A stretch of 64,000 bases of DNA from Edwardsiella anguillarum ET080813 (GTDB lineage: Bacteria > Pseudomonadota > Gammaproteobacteria > Enterobacterales > Enterobacteriaceae), in NCBI RefSeq assembly GCF_000264765.2, contig NZ_CP006664.1:1550001-1614000 (forward strand). The letters are read 5' to 3'. The notes under the pieces are model-generated. The model worked only from the letters and a program-made list of their open reading frames with translations. It made no database searches and was not told where the DNA came from. The translations under genes and the position numbers were made by a program. Of the stretch, positions 1 through 8,030 are shown piece by piece. How positions within the stretch are numbered: position 1 is the first letter of the stretch; each line of letters begins with the position of its first letter.

Positions 1-433
1 GGCTAAACAGCGCCTGGAGCGCAGACGCATCGCCGCTCTGCAAGCGGCCGGCGCCGGCCAGCAGCGTATAGCCGACGGTCCAGCCACCGACCACGCTGTA
101 AAAGCTATAGATACATCCGCTGGTCACGATACCCAGGATACCCACCCATCCCCAGCGGCGGCCGCACATCTGACTGAACGCCTTCACCACACTCTGGCGG
201 CTATGGCTGCCCAGCAGCGTTTCTGCCATGAACACCGCCAGCCCCAGAGTAAAGCTAAACAGCAGAAACAGCAGCAGAAACGCTCCGCCGCCGTTGGTGG
301 CCGTCACATAGGGAAATTTCCAGATGGCGCCGATACCGATCGCCGATCCTGCGGCGGCCAGGATGTGCCCCACCCGCGATGACCACTGGGGACCGCGGGC
401 GGCCGTCTGGCCACTGGCTAACATTTGACTCAT
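1..433 (-). CDS. SNF/LeuT-family Na+-dependent amino-acid symporter, N-terminal part (runs off the left edge)
   Basis: Only about the first 144 codons are present; the gene continues beyond base 1. The N-terminus carries the hallmark first membrane segment of the sodium:neurotransmitter symporter family, AAAGSAIGIGAIWKFPYV followed by TNGGGAF, then further hydrophobic segments around residues 50-70 and 95-125. Family members import amino acids with Na+ across the inner membrane; LeuT and MhsT prefer leucine or other hydrophobic residues. The asparagines that LeuT uses at its Na+ sites in this segment are S and A here, as in many bacterial homologues. The start at 433 has GGAG eight bases upstream. 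The leucine-rich leader at 542-610 suggests that leucine supply controls this gene, and so perhaps that leucine is a substrate. The family call is firm; the substrate is inferred. Confidence 0.85.
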   Translation of the reverse strand, partial: MSQMLASGQTAARGPQWSSRVGHILAAAGSAIGIGAIWKFPYVTATNGGGAFLLLFLLFSFTLGLAVFMAETLLGSHSRQSVVKAFSQMCGRRWGWVGILGIVTSGCIYSFYSVVGGWTVGYTLLAGAGRLQSGDASALQALFS

Positions 434-440
434 AACATCG

Positions 441-467
441 CTCCGGTTGAATTACGGATCGCCGGAG
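441..467 (-). promoter_or_regulatory. Possible Shine-Dalgarno-sequestering hairpin before the symporter
   Basis: On the minus strand CTCCGG (467-462) can pair with CCGGAG (446-441), which contains the GGAG ribosome-binding site of the symporter gene. The loop is 15 nt. It could limit translation unless melted. This is seen by eye only; the stem is just 6 bp. Confidence 0.35.
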
Positions 468-492
468 TTCGTCTTGAGGGTATCTGCAACAA

Positions 493-510
493 GGCCGCCA
501 TCCGGCGGCC
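493..510 (-). terminator. Attenuator-type terminator hairpin upstream of the symporter
   Basis: The minus-strand transcript contains GGCCGCC-GGAT-GGCGGCC (510-493), a 7-bp all-GC stem followed by a short U-rich stretch (TTGTT). A second copy of GGCGGCC lies at 541-535, directly after the leader stop codon, and can pair with 510-504 instead. The two pairings are mutually exclusive, as in amino-acid biosynthetic attenuators. The U-run is weak, so termination efficiency is uncertain. Confidence 0.55.
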
Positions 511-541
511 CTGAAAGAATGAATGGTGTGCGCAGGCCGCC

Positions 542-610
542 CTAGGTGCTAAGGAGAAGAAGTAGGTTTAGCAGGCGACGCTGGGTTGACATGGTCATCG
601 AATCCATCAT
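542..610 (-). CDS. Leucine-rich leader peptide (22 aa) of a probable attenuator
   Basis: A short reading frame starts with ATG ATG at 610 behind a good ribosome-binding site (GGAGAGG, eight bases upstream). It encodes a 22-residue peptide ending RRLLNLLLLLST. Seven of its last ten residues are leucine, and six of those seven codons are CTA, CTT or CTC rather than the CTG that dominates the neighbouring genes. The stop codon abuts the first arm of a competing hairpin set (541-493). Rare-codon leucine runs followed by alternative hairpins are the hallmark of ribosome-mediated attenuation, as in leuL. The downstream gene here is a LeuT-family symporter rather than a biosynthetic operon. It is not a known named leader; function is inferred. 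Confidence 0.65.
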   Translation of the reverse strand: MMDSMTMSTQRRLLNLLLLLST

Positions 611-667
611 GAAAAGTTCCTCTCCACCCTATAACAATCCCAGGCATTAGGCAACGCCCGTTTCCCC

Positions 668-1003
668 TCAGTGCCAGAGCGTCAGCGCAATCAACGCGAC
701 CACCACCAGCCCGCACAGGGCGCTGGTCAGCATAAACTGACGGCGCAGACGCTCGCAGCGGCGGATAAACTCCCCGTCATGGTGATCGCAGTAACGGCGC
801 TCATAGATATAGCGCACCAGGCGCAGCTGTTTGCTGGGTTGGCCGTGGCTGGTAAAGAAGCCGCCGCCGTCCACGTACTGGTACAGCAGCGGATCGCAGC
901 CGCGCAGCACCACCAGCAGGGCGCGCAGGGAAGAGTAATAACGCAGCATGTTGACCACGCACACAATAAACAACGCCCAAAATAACGCGACGGTATTAAT
1001 CAT
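668..1003 (-). CDS. uspB: Universal stress protein B
   Basis: This 111-residue inner-membrane protein matches UspB of E. coli in length and almost residue for residue, with [10 protein letters not shown] at the start and the central [16 protein letters not shown] block. Hydrophobic segments at about residues 3-22 and 90-110 are the predicted membrane helices. UspB is a stationary-phase (sigma-S) protein linked to ethanol tolerance; its biochemical role is unknown. The start at 1003 is chosen because homology begins there, although the frame stays open to 1189. It is divergent from uspA across a 598-base intergenic region, the arrangement seen in E. coli. Confidence 0.95.
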   Translation of the reverse strand: MINTVALFWALFIVCVVNMLRYYSSLRALLVVLRGCDPLLYQYVDGGGFFTSHGQPSKQLRLVRYIYERRYCDHHDGEFIRRCERLRRQFMLTSALCGLVVVALIALTLWH

Positions 1004-1601
1004 GGTTTCCCCTCCCGGCATCCTCACGGCGTAACCTCCCTGCCGTGGACGCCCTATCCAGACAGACAACGCCGGCACAGCTGACTCGCCCCGGCCCACG
1101 GTGTTGTTATGAAGAGACGGCGAGCCCCGGCGTGCGGGGTCTCCAATTCTTAGTGTAGGAAATCTGGCGGCAACCCGTACAGAGATCACAAAAATTATTT
1201 ATATATCGCGTGGCACGCCGGAGTTCTCTACGCTATAGGTTATAGATTTCATTATATATTCGCGAAATCAGCCACAAAAATAGCACCATAGGCATGGGGA
1301 TTCCGGGGATAAATCAACTTTTCCACGTAATAGGGAAACAGTGCTTGATTTACCCTGCGGCTATCCTTATAAAAAATGGGTTAATTATATTACCTGGCAC
1401 GCTCCTGCAGTCACGGGGCGCCGTTTACAACTGACTCCGGTCACGGTCTTCTCCGGGATGGTCATACAAAAAACTACCCTGTGAGCCGCACGACACATCT
1501 CGCTGTCCGGACAGTGCTAATATACAGGCATCGCCAGCGCACCCACCGGGGCGGACGAAACCTGTCATCACCGTTAATCGGCTTTAGGAAGGAGCTATCT
1601 T
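1004..1601. other. uspB-uspA divergent intergenic region
   Basis: I see no gene in this 598-base stretch. It must hold the divergent uspB and uspA promoters; the part from about 1190 to 1400 is AT-rich. The best sigma-70-like match is listed separately at 1345-1373. Confidence 0.6.
1345..1373 (+). promoter_or_regulatory. Candidate sigma-70 promoter for uspA
   Basis: TTGATT (1345-1350) and TATAAA (1368-1373) are separated by exactly 17 bases. Transcription from here would give a leader of roughly 220 bases before uspA. A second weaker -10-like TAATAT lies at 1518-1523, closer to the gene. Found by eye. Confidence 0.45.
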
Positions 1602-2039
1602 ATGGCTTATAAACACATCCTGGTTGCTGTAGACCTTTCCCCGGAAAGTAACATACTGGTCGAAAAAGCCGTATCCATGGCACGCCCCTACGATGCCAAG
1701 GTTTCGCTGATCCACGTAGACGTCAACTATTCCGATCTGTATACCGGCCTGATCGACGTTAACCTGGGCGATATGCAAAAACGCATCTCCGATGAAACGC
1801 ACCATGCGCTGACCGAACTGTCGCAAAACGCAGGCTATCCGATTACCGAAACCCTGAGCGGCAGCGGCGATCTTGGTCAGGTGCTGGTGGATGCCATCAA
1901 GAAATACGATATGGACTTAGTCCTGTGCGGCCACCATCAGGACTTCTGGAGCAAGCTGATGTCCTCCGCCCGCCAGCTGATTAATACCGTTCATATCGAC
2001 ATGCTGATCGTTCCGCTGAAGGATGAAGAGGACGACTAA
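1602..2039 (+). CDS. uspA: Universal stress protein A
   Basis: This 145-residue cytoplasmic protein has the Usp fold signature: a first strand with [13 protein letters not shown], the SLIHVDV strand, and the [19 protein letters not shown] segment near residue 110. Like E. coli UspA (144 aa), it lacks the canonical GxxG-9x-G(S/T) nucleotide-binding motif of ATP-binding Usp proteins. UspA accumulates on growth arrest and general stress and supports survival. AAGGAG precedes the ATG by a normal distance. The gene is monocistronic, closed by a strong terminator at 2072-2108, and divergent from uspB. Identification is very secure. Confidence 0.97.
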   Translation: MAYKHILVAVDLSPESNILVEKAVSMARPYDAKVSLIHVDVNYSDLYTGLIDVNLGDMQKRISDETHHALTELSQNAGYPITETLSGSGDLGQVLVDAIKKYDMDLVLCGHHQDFWSKLMSSARQLINTVHIDMLIVPLKDEEDD

Positions 2040-2071
2040 CGTCACGTCGCTCGTTCCACGCTTTCTTTACC

Positions 2072-2108
2072 ACGCCGGCGCGTCTCTACGCGCCGGCGTT
2101 TTTTATTT
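2072..2108 (+). terminator. Rho-independent terminator of uspA
   Basis: An 11-bp stem, ACGCCGGCGCG paired with CGCGCCGGCGT around a TCTCTA loop, is followed by a T-rich run (TTTTTTATTTT). Confidence 0.9.
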
Positions 2109-2317
2109 TGGCCGCAGCGTATCCCCCGCCCATCAGGATAGTGTGATCCGCCAACAAATTCGCGCCATTTCAAAACAATAAACTATAAAATAGCCGTACA
2201 TACCGCATTTAATGCAGCCCATCTGCTTATAAAATGGCATTCTATTTCACGGTATCGTGGCGTGACAGGCCACGCCGACCCTTTTCACGACATAACAATA
2301 ATCCGAGATCAACCACA

Positions 2318-3793
2318 ATGAACAACACCGCGCCCGGTTTACTTCACCAACCCAAGCCCTTCTTCATGATCTTCTTCGTTGAGCTGTGGGAGCGCTTCGG
2401 TTATTACGGCGTACAGGGCATTCTGGCCGTCTTTTTCGTCAAACAGCTGGGCTTCTCTCAGGAGCAGGCCTTCATCACCTTCGGCGCCTTTGCCGCGCTG
2501 GTCTACTGCCTGATCTCTATCGGCGGCTACGTCGGCGACCATCTGCTGGGCACCAAGCGCACCATGGTGCTCGGCGCTATCGTGCTGGCGCTGGGCTACT
2601 TTATGACCGGCATGTCGCTGCTGAAGCCAGAGATGATCTTCATCGCCCTGGGTACCATCGCCGTCGGCAATGGCCTGTTCAAGGCGAACCCGGCCAGTCT
2701 GCTCTCCAAATGCTACCCGCCGAAGGATCCGCGCCTGGATGGCGCCTTCACTCTGTTTTACATGTCCATCAACATCGGGTCGCTGCTCTCCCTCTCCCTG
2801 GCGCCGATCATCGCCGAACGCTTCGGCTATGCGGTGACCTATAACCTGTGCGGCCTGGGATTGATCATCGCCCTGCTGGTCTACTTCGCCTGCCGCGGCA
2901 TGGTACGCAACATCGGCTCAGCGCCGGATCATCAGCCGCTGAACTATGGCAAGCTGCTGCTGGTGCTGGCCGGGGCCGTCGTAATGATCTTTCTCTGCGC
3001 CTGGCTGATGCACAACGTCGGCGTCGCCAACATCGTGCTAATCGCGGTCTCCGCGGTGGTGCTGTACTTCTTCTTCCGCGAAGCCTTTAAGCAGGATAAA
3101 ACCGAGCGCAATCGGATGTTCGTCGCGTTCATCCTGATGGTCGAAGCCGTCCTGTTCTACATTCTCTATGCGCAGATGCCGACCTCGCTTAACTTCTTCG
3201 CCATCAATAATGTCCGTCACGAGCTGCTCGGCTTCGCCATTAACCCGGTCAGCTTCCAAGCGCTCAACCCGTTCTGGGTCGTGGTGGCCAGCCCGATCCT
3301 GGCCTCGATCTACACCCGCCTGGGCAGCCGCGGCCGCGACATGACCATGCCGACTAAATTTACTCTGGGAATGCTGCTGTGCTCTCTGGGCTTCCTCACC
3401 GCCGCCGCCGCGGGCATGTGGTTTGCTGACGCCCAGGGGTTAACCTCTCCCTGGTTTGTGGTGCTGGTCTACCTGTTCCAGAGCCTCGGGGAGCTGATGA
3501 TCAGCGCGCTGGGGCTGGCGATGGTCGCCGCGCTGGTGCCACAGTACCTGATGGGCTTTATTCTGGGGATGTGGTTCCTGACCCAGGCCGCCGCCTTCCT
3601 GCTCGGCGGCTACGTCGCGACCTTCACCGCGGTGCCGGCGGGGATCCACGATCCGCTGCAGACCCTGCCCATCTATACCGGCGTCTTCGGTAAGATCGGT
3701 ATCGCCACGCTGATCGTCACGCTGGTGATGGCGGCGATGGTGCCCTGGCTTAACCGGATGATGAACACACCGGCCGATGGCCAAAACGCCTAA
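2318..3793 (+). CDS. dtpB: Dipeptide/tripeptide:H+ symporter DtpB
   Basis: This 491-residue POT/PTR-family inner-membrane transporter imports di- and tripeptides with protons. The proton-coupling ExxER motif is seen as [10 protein letters not shown] at residues 22-31, and the PTR signature as [20 protein letters not shown] near residue 150. About fourteen hydrophobic segments follow. The sequence matches E. coli DtpB (TppB, 489 aa) closely and lies beside uspA as in E. coli. The frame is open back to 2234, but homology starts at ATG 2318 ([16 protein letters not shown]), so that start is used. Only a weak Shine-Dalgarno is visible. A terminator follows at 3808-3846. Confidence 0.95.
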   Translation: MNNTAPGLLHQPKPFFMIFFVELWERFGYYGVQGILAVFFVKQLGFSQEQAFITFGAFAALVYCLISIGGYVGDHLLGTKRTMVLGAIVLALGYFMTGMSLLKPEMIFIALGTIAVGNGLFKANPASLLSKCYPPKDPRLDGAFTLFYMSINIGSLLSLSLAPIIAERFGYAVTYNLCGLGLIIALLVYFACRGMVRNIGSAPDHQPLNYGKLLLVLAGAVVMIFLCAWLMHNVGVANIVLIAVSAVVLYFFFREAFKQDKTERNRMFVAFILMVEAVLFYILYAQMPTSLNFFAINNVRHELLGFAINPVSFQALNPFWVVVASPILASIYTRLGSRGRDMTMPTKFTLGMLLCSLGFLTAAAAGMWFADAQGLTSPWFVVLVYLFQSLGELMISALGLAMVAALVPQYLMGFILGMWFLTQAAAFLLGGYVATFTAVPAGIHDPLQTLPIYTGVFGKIGIATLIVTLVMAAMVPWLNRMMNTPADGQNA

Positions 3794-3807
3794 TTATTCA
3801 CTTCTCG

Positions 3808-3846
3808 ACAACGCCCTGACAGCACAGGGCGTTGTTCTTTTTTTCT
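3808..3846 (+). terminator. Rho-independent terminator of dtpB
   Basis: ACAACGCCCTG pairs with CAGGGCGTTGT around a 6-base loop, followed by CTTTTTTTCT. Confidence 0.9.
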
Positions 3847-3898
3847 CCCGATAAAACTCCTTGCGCTGCCCGCGTGCTGCGATGCTATAGTCCCAAAC

Positions 3899-3956
3899 AG
3901 CCTATTTTTTAGGCTGCCGGCAGGCATCTGCGACACAACGAATGCAATTCTATAAT
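3899..3956 (+). promoter_or_regulatory. gdhA promoter region
   Basis: A perfect -10 hexamer TATAAT lies at 3951-3956, 14 bases before the gdhA ATG. The -35 position 17 bases upstream (CTGCGA) is poor, which suggests activator dependence. A 6-bp inverted repeat, AGCCTA-TTTTT-TAGGCT (3899-3915), lies just upstream and could be an operator or simply a small hairpin. A transcript from this -10 would have a very short leader. Confidence 0.45.
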
Positions 3957-3970
3957 AACAAGGAGTTTTT

Positions 3971-5317
3971 ATGGCTCACCTCGCATCAGTCGATCAATTC
4001 ATGCAGCGTGTCCAGCTGCGCGACCCCCATCAGCCGGAGTTTGCACAGGCCGTCCGTGAGGTCATGACAACCCTGTGGCCCTTTCTGCAGCAGCATCCCC
4101 ACTACCGCGACAGCGCTCTGCTGGAGCGGCTGATCGAGCCGGAGAGAGTGATCCAATTTCGCGTCAGCTGGGTGGACGACCGTAACCAGGTGCAGGTAAA
4201 TCGGGCCTGGCGCGTGCAGTTCAGCTCGGCCATTGGGCCATTCAAGGGCGGAATGCGCTTTCATCCCTCGGTCAATCTGTCGATCCTCAAATTTCTCGGC
4301 TTTGAGCAGACCTTTAAAAACGCGCTTACCACGCTGCCGATGGGCGGGGGAAAAGGCGGCAGCGATTTTAACCCCAAAGGGAAAAGCGCCGGTGAGATCA
4401 TGCGCTTCTGCCAGGCGCTGATGACCGAGCTGTATCGCCATCTCGGCGCCGATACCGACGTGCCGGCGGGAGATATCGGCGTCGGCGGGCGCGAGGTCGG
4501 CTATATGGCGGGGATGATGAAAAAGCTCGCCAACAGCACCGCCTGCGTATTTACCGGCAAGGGACTCTCCTTCGGCGGCAGCCTGATGCGCCCAGAGGCC
4601 ACCGGCTATGGGCTGGTCTATTTTACCGATGCCATGCTCCAGCGCCATGCCATGGGGCTGGAGGGCATGCGCATCGCCGTTTCCGGCTCCGGTAACGTGG
4701 CGCAGTACGCCATCGAGAAGGCGATGGCGCTGGGCGCCAGGGTCATTACCGCATCGGACTCCAACGGCTGCGTGGTCGATGAGGCGGGATTTACCCCGGA
4801 GAAGCTGGCCCGCCTGTGTGCGATCAAGGCGACCCCGGATGGGCGGATCGCCGATTACGCCCGCGAGTTTGGCCTGCTCTATCAGGAGGGGTGCCAGCCT
4901 TGGCACGTGCCGGTCGATATCGCGCTGCCCTGCGCCACCCAGAATGAGCTGGATGCCGACGCCGCGCGCACCCTGATCGCCAACGGCGTGCGCGCCGTGG
5001 CCGAGGGAGCCAACATGCCCACCACCATTGAGGCTACCGACCGGTTTTTAGAGGCCGGCGTCCTGTTTGCTCCCGGCAAGGCGGCCAACGCCGGCGGGGT
5101 CGCGACCTCAGGGCTGGAAATGGCGCAAAACGCCGCCCGCCTCGGCTGGCGCGCGGAGGAGGTCGATCGCCGTCTGCAGCAGATCATGCTGGATATCCAC
5201 CAGGCCTGCGTCGACTACAGCGGCGGTCAGAGCGGGCCGGTGCACTACGTGCGCGGCGCTAACATCGCGGGCTTCGTGAAGGTCGCCGACGCCATGCTGG
5301 CGCAGGGCGTGCTGTAG
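3971..5317 (+). CDS. gdhA: NADP-specific glutamate dehydrogenase
   Basis: At 448 residues this matches the hexameric NADPH-dependent glutamate dehydrogenase GdhA (447 aa in E. coli), which makes glutamate from 2-oxoglutarate and ammonium in the cytoplasm. The catalytic lysine is K128 in the PMGGGKGGSDF motif. The nucleotide-binding fold follows with SGSGNVAQYAIEKA near residue 235, and the C-terminal ANAGGVATSGLEM block is intact. AAGGAG lies just before the ATG. It stands alone on the plus strand and ends 9 bases before the convergent sensor-kinase gene; no terminator is obvious between them. In E. coli gdhA sits elsewhere, so this placement beside dtpB is a local difference. Confidence 0.97.
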   Translation: MAHLASVDQFMQRVQLRDPHQPEFAQAVREVMTTLWPFLQQHPHYRDSALLERLIEPERVIQFRVSWVDDRNQVQVNRAWRVQFSSAIGPFKGGMRFHPSVNLSILKFLGFEQTFKNALTTLPMGGGKGGSDFNPKGKSAGEIMRFCQALMTELYRHLGADTDVPAGDIGVGGREVGYMAGMMKKLANSTACVFTGKGLSFGGSLMRPEATGYGLVYFTDAMLQRHAMGLEGMRIAVSGSGNVAQYAIEKAMALGARVITASDSNGCVVDEAGFTPEKLARLCAIKATPDGRIADYAREFGLLYQEGCQPWHVPVDIALPCATQNELDADAARTLIANGVRAVAEGANMPTTIEATDRFLEAGVLFAPGKAANAGGVATSGLEMAQNAARLGWRAEEVDRRLQQIMLDIHQACVDYSGGQSGPVHYVRGANIAGFVKVADAMLAQGVL

Positions 5318-5326
5318 CCCACAGCC

Positions 5327-6793
5327 CTACAGCGGCAGCGACAGGCGGAAGCAGGCGCCCTGTCGCTGCCGCGCGATCAGGGCGATATCTCCGCCGTGCA
5401 GCTCCAGCATCCGTTTCACAATCAGCAGCCCCAGCCCGCCGGTGCCGTAACGCGCCCCGCTGGATGACAGCGGCCGCTGGAACAGCGCGCTGCGCAGCCC
5501 ATCGGGTACGCCGGGGCCGCTGTCGCACAGCTCAACCCACAGCCGCCGCTCCTCCTGCCATAAGCGTACGACGATGCGCCCCTCCTGCGGCGTATGGCGC
5601 ACGGCGTTATCCAGCAGGTTGGTCAGTACCCGCTCCATCATATGGATATCAGCCGAAATCAGCGGTAGGCCGGTCGCTACGTCGGCGCTCAGCGTCAGGC
5701 CGCGGGCCTCGGCCGCCAGCTCAAACTTTTGAAACACATCCTGCAGCAGCTCGCTAAAAGAGAAAGGCTCGCGCTGCGGCTTCACCGCACCGTACTCCAG
5801 GCGCGCCAGCTCAAACAGCTGCTGCGCCAGACGCCCGACCTTCTGGCTTTGGGCCAGCGCCGTATCCAGGTAACGCCGTCGATCGGCGGCGCTCAGGGTA
5901 TCCCGCTTCAGGCTCAGCGTCTCCAGATAGCCATGCAGCGACGTCAGGGGCGTGCGCAGATCGTGAGAGACGGTGGTGATAAACTCGCGCCGCTGGCGAT
6001 CCTGATCGGTCAGGCGCTGCCACTGCTCGGTGATCCGCCGCGCCATGCGGCCAAACGCCCGCTGCAGCTGGGCGACCTCATCCTCGCCGCGGATCTGCTG
6101 CAGCGCGGCCAGCGTCGCAGGCTGTACGGTCTCCAGTCCCTCGTGCTCCAGACGCCCCACCTGACGCATCAGGGCGTGAACCGGGCGGGTGACCCAGCGG
6201 TAGACCAGCAGCCAGGCCAGCAGCCCACAGATCAGGATCAGGGCTATCGACCAGCCCGCCATGCGCCAGGCGGAACCGAACCGGACGTCGTCGCTCAGCC
6301 GGCTATAGTTCTCTCCCAGCAGCACCACATACAGATAGCCGCGCGTATGGCCGTTCAGCGATAGCGGCGCGGCGCTAAACACTTTACGGGCGTCCGGGCT
6401 GCGCGGATCGTCGCCGTACAGCGGCAGCGGTTTTCCCGCCAGAAACGCCGCGATCGGCGCCAGACTGACCTGATGGCGCACGATACGCCCCGGCGGCGCC
6501 GCGTCGCCGATGATCCGCCCCTGCTCATCCAGCAGATAGACCTCCACGCTGGGGTTCACCGCCATCAGCTGATCGAACAGGTTTTTTACCGACGCCGGGT
6601 TCAGGCCGTCGGCCTGCAGCAGCGGGTTATGCTCGGCGATATGACGCGCCAGGTTCGCGGACAGACGCTGGATCACCTGCTGGCTATACTGCGTATTACT
6701 GCGCAGCTGCAGCCAGCCGGTCAGGGCGCTGCACACCAGCAGCAGCAGGGCAAACACCAGCGCCAGACGCTGCGACAGGCTCAGGCGGCTCAT
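5327..6793 (-). CDS. Two-component sensor histidine kinase (unassigned)
   Basis: This 488-residue inner-membrane kinase has a first membrane helix at about residues 10-28, a periplasmic sensor region, a second helix near residues 178-198, and a HAMP-like linker. The HisKA domain has H277 in TTVSHDLRTPLTSLHGYLE. The ATPase domain shows LTNLLDNAVRHTP (N box), DSGPGVP (G1) and GTGGLGLLIVKRMLELHGG (G2). All catalytic boxes are intact. It overlaps the upstream regulator gene by 4 bp (ATGA), so the pair is one operon. I do not recognise it as a named E. coli system. It adjoins the sugar ABC operon divergently, which makes a regulatory link possible but unproven. Confidence 0.9.
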   Translation of the reverse strand: MSRLSLSQRLALVFALLLLVCSALTGWLQLRSNTQYSQQVIQRLSANLARHIAEHNPLLQADGLNPASVKNLFDQLMAVNPSVEVYLLDEQGRIIGDAAPPGRIVRHQVSLAPIAAFLAGKPLPLYGDDPRSPDARKVFSAAPLSLNGHTRGYLYVVLLGENYSRLSDDVRFGSAWRMAGWSIALILICGLLAWLLVYRWVTRPVHALMRQVGRLEHEGLETVQPATLAALQQIRGEDEVAQLQRAFGRMARRITEQWQRLTDQDRQRREFITTVSHDLRTPLTSLHGYLETLSLKRDTLSAADRRRYLDTALAQSQKVGRLAQQLFELARLEYGAVKPQREPFSFSELLQDVFQKFELAAEARGLTLSADVATGLPLISADIHMMERVLTNLLDNAVRHTPQEGRIVVRLWQEERRLWVELCDSGPGVPDGLRSALFQRPLSSSGARYGTGGLGLLIVKRMLELHGGDIALIARQRQGACFRLSLPL

Positions 6794-7506
6794 GCCGCCC
6801 CCCCTGCGTCGGCGAACCTGTATCCGGCGCCCCAGACGGTCAGGATCAGCGCCGGCTCGGCGGGATCGGCCTCGATCTTGGTGCGCAGGCGGTTAATATG
6901 GGTATTGACCGTATGCTCGTAGCCGTCGTGCTGGTATCCCCATACCTTGTCCAATAGCTGCAGGCGTGAAAATACCTGCCCGGGGTGACGGGCAAAGAAG
7001 TACAGCAGATCGAATTCGCGCGGCGTGAGCTCGATCGGCCGCTCGCCCACCCACACCGCCCGCGCCATGGGGTCGATGGTCAGCGGGCCATAGCTCAGGC
7101 GTCCCCCCTCCAGCATCAGGTTGCGGCCCATCGCCTCCTGGCGACGAAACAGCGCCTTTACGCGGGCGACCAGCTCAATCATGGAAAACGGCTTGGCCAG
7201 GTAGTCGTCGGCCCCCAGCTCCAGCCCCAGCACCCGGTGAACCTCGCTGGATCGGGCGCTGGTGATGATGATCGGGGTATAGCGGGTCATGGCGCGCACC
7301 CGACGGCAGATATCCAGCCCATCCACGCCCGGCAGCATCAGATCGAGGATCAGCGCGTCCCATCCGCCCTGTTCAACCAGCGCCATTCCCCGATCGCCGT
7401 CGGCGGCGTGGGTCACCTGGTATCCCTCATCGCACAGATGCAGCGTCAGCAGTTCGGCAATCAGCGTATCATCCTCTACCACCAGAATTCGTTTTCCCGT
7501 CATCAC
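6790..7506 (-). CDS. OmpR-family response regulator (unassigned)
   Basis: The 238-residue protein has an N-terminal receiver domain with the phosphoacceptor D55 in ALILDLMLPGVDGLD, acidic residues E11, D12 and D13, and K105 in LAKPF. A C-terminal winged helix follows, with ELTPREFDLLYFFARHPGQV and VNTHINRLRTKIE. It is a complete OmpR/PhoB-type DNA-binding regulator and the cognate partner of the overlapping kinase downstream. Its target is unknown. Three direct ACCGTT-type repeats at 7871-7900, between this gene and the divergent ABC operon, are possible binding sites for a regulator of this type. Confidence 0.92.
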   Translation of the reverse strand: MMTGKRILVVEDDTLIAELLTLHLCDEGYQVTHAADGDRGMALVEQGGWDALILDLMLPGVDGLDICRRVRAMTRYTPIIITSARSSEVHRVLGLELGADDYLAKPFSMIELVARVKALFRRQEAMGRNLMLEGGRLSYGPLTIDPMARAVWVGERPIELTPREFDLLYFFARHPGQVFSRLQLLDKVWGYQHDGYEHTVNTHINRLRTKIEADPAEPALILTVWGAGYRFADAGGAA

Positions 7507-8030
7507 CGCTCCCCCATCAACGTTTTTTCCAGTCTACATGGCCTGCCGGGGACGAGTTATCACATTTTGTTTATAACCCCATCCCCCGACGATATGGTGT
7601 TTACTTTCAGTCAAAGCAACGGAAAACGCTCCCGCTTGACGGAGGCGCACACCGCGAGTGGGGTGATAGATAGCATTCGCTACCGCAATAATTTTCATGA
7701 ATCTGAATTGCATTATCGTTTCATCTCACAAATATAAACATTCACCGATCATCGCTCATCCGATGCATACTTTTTGCGTACCACTGAGGTCTGAAATGTT
7801 AATTGATTGATAATAAAATGATCCGAATAGCATGATATTTAACATTTTTCGGGTAATAAAATTACGGAGACCGTTAACTCATACCGTTTTTTAACCGTTA
7901 TTTTTCCATTATTTTACAATAATGGGTATGGATCACGTTTTATCACCCATGAGCAGCAAATCGTTTCCATTCTTCATTACCCTTTCCGTCATGAATTTTC
8001 CCGGGCTCTTACAACAACAAAGGTTCAGCC
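7507..8030. other. Divergent regulatory region between response regulator and sugar ABC operon
   Basis: There is no gene in this 524-base AT-rich stretch. By eye I see AAATGTTAA (7794-7802) with its inverted copy TTAACATTT (7839-7847), three CCGTT direct repeats at 7871, 7884 and 7895, and a perfect 8-bp palindrome at 7906-7925. These are plausible operators for the divergent genes. Confidence 0.5.
7906..7925. promoter_or_regulatory. 8-bp inverted repeat, candidate operator
   Basis: CCATTATT-TTAC-AATAATGG is a perfect 8+8 bp palindrome about 105 bases upstream of the binding-protein start. No T-run follows, so an operator is more likely than a terminator. The protein that would bind it is unknown. 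Confidence 0.35.

Noticed and set aside
3986-4906. 306-codon open frame antisense to gdhA
   Set aside because: The gdhA reading is unequivocal; the antisense protein is compositionally odd.
6985-7737. 250-codon plus-strand frame across the response-regulator gene and its upstream region
   Set aside because: It is mostly antisense to the regulator and ends in AT-rich promoter DNA, with no similarity.
7920-7952. Possible CRP site near GGATCACGTTTTATCACC
   Set aside because: When TCAC is aligned with the right half-site, the left half-site does not match TGTGA.
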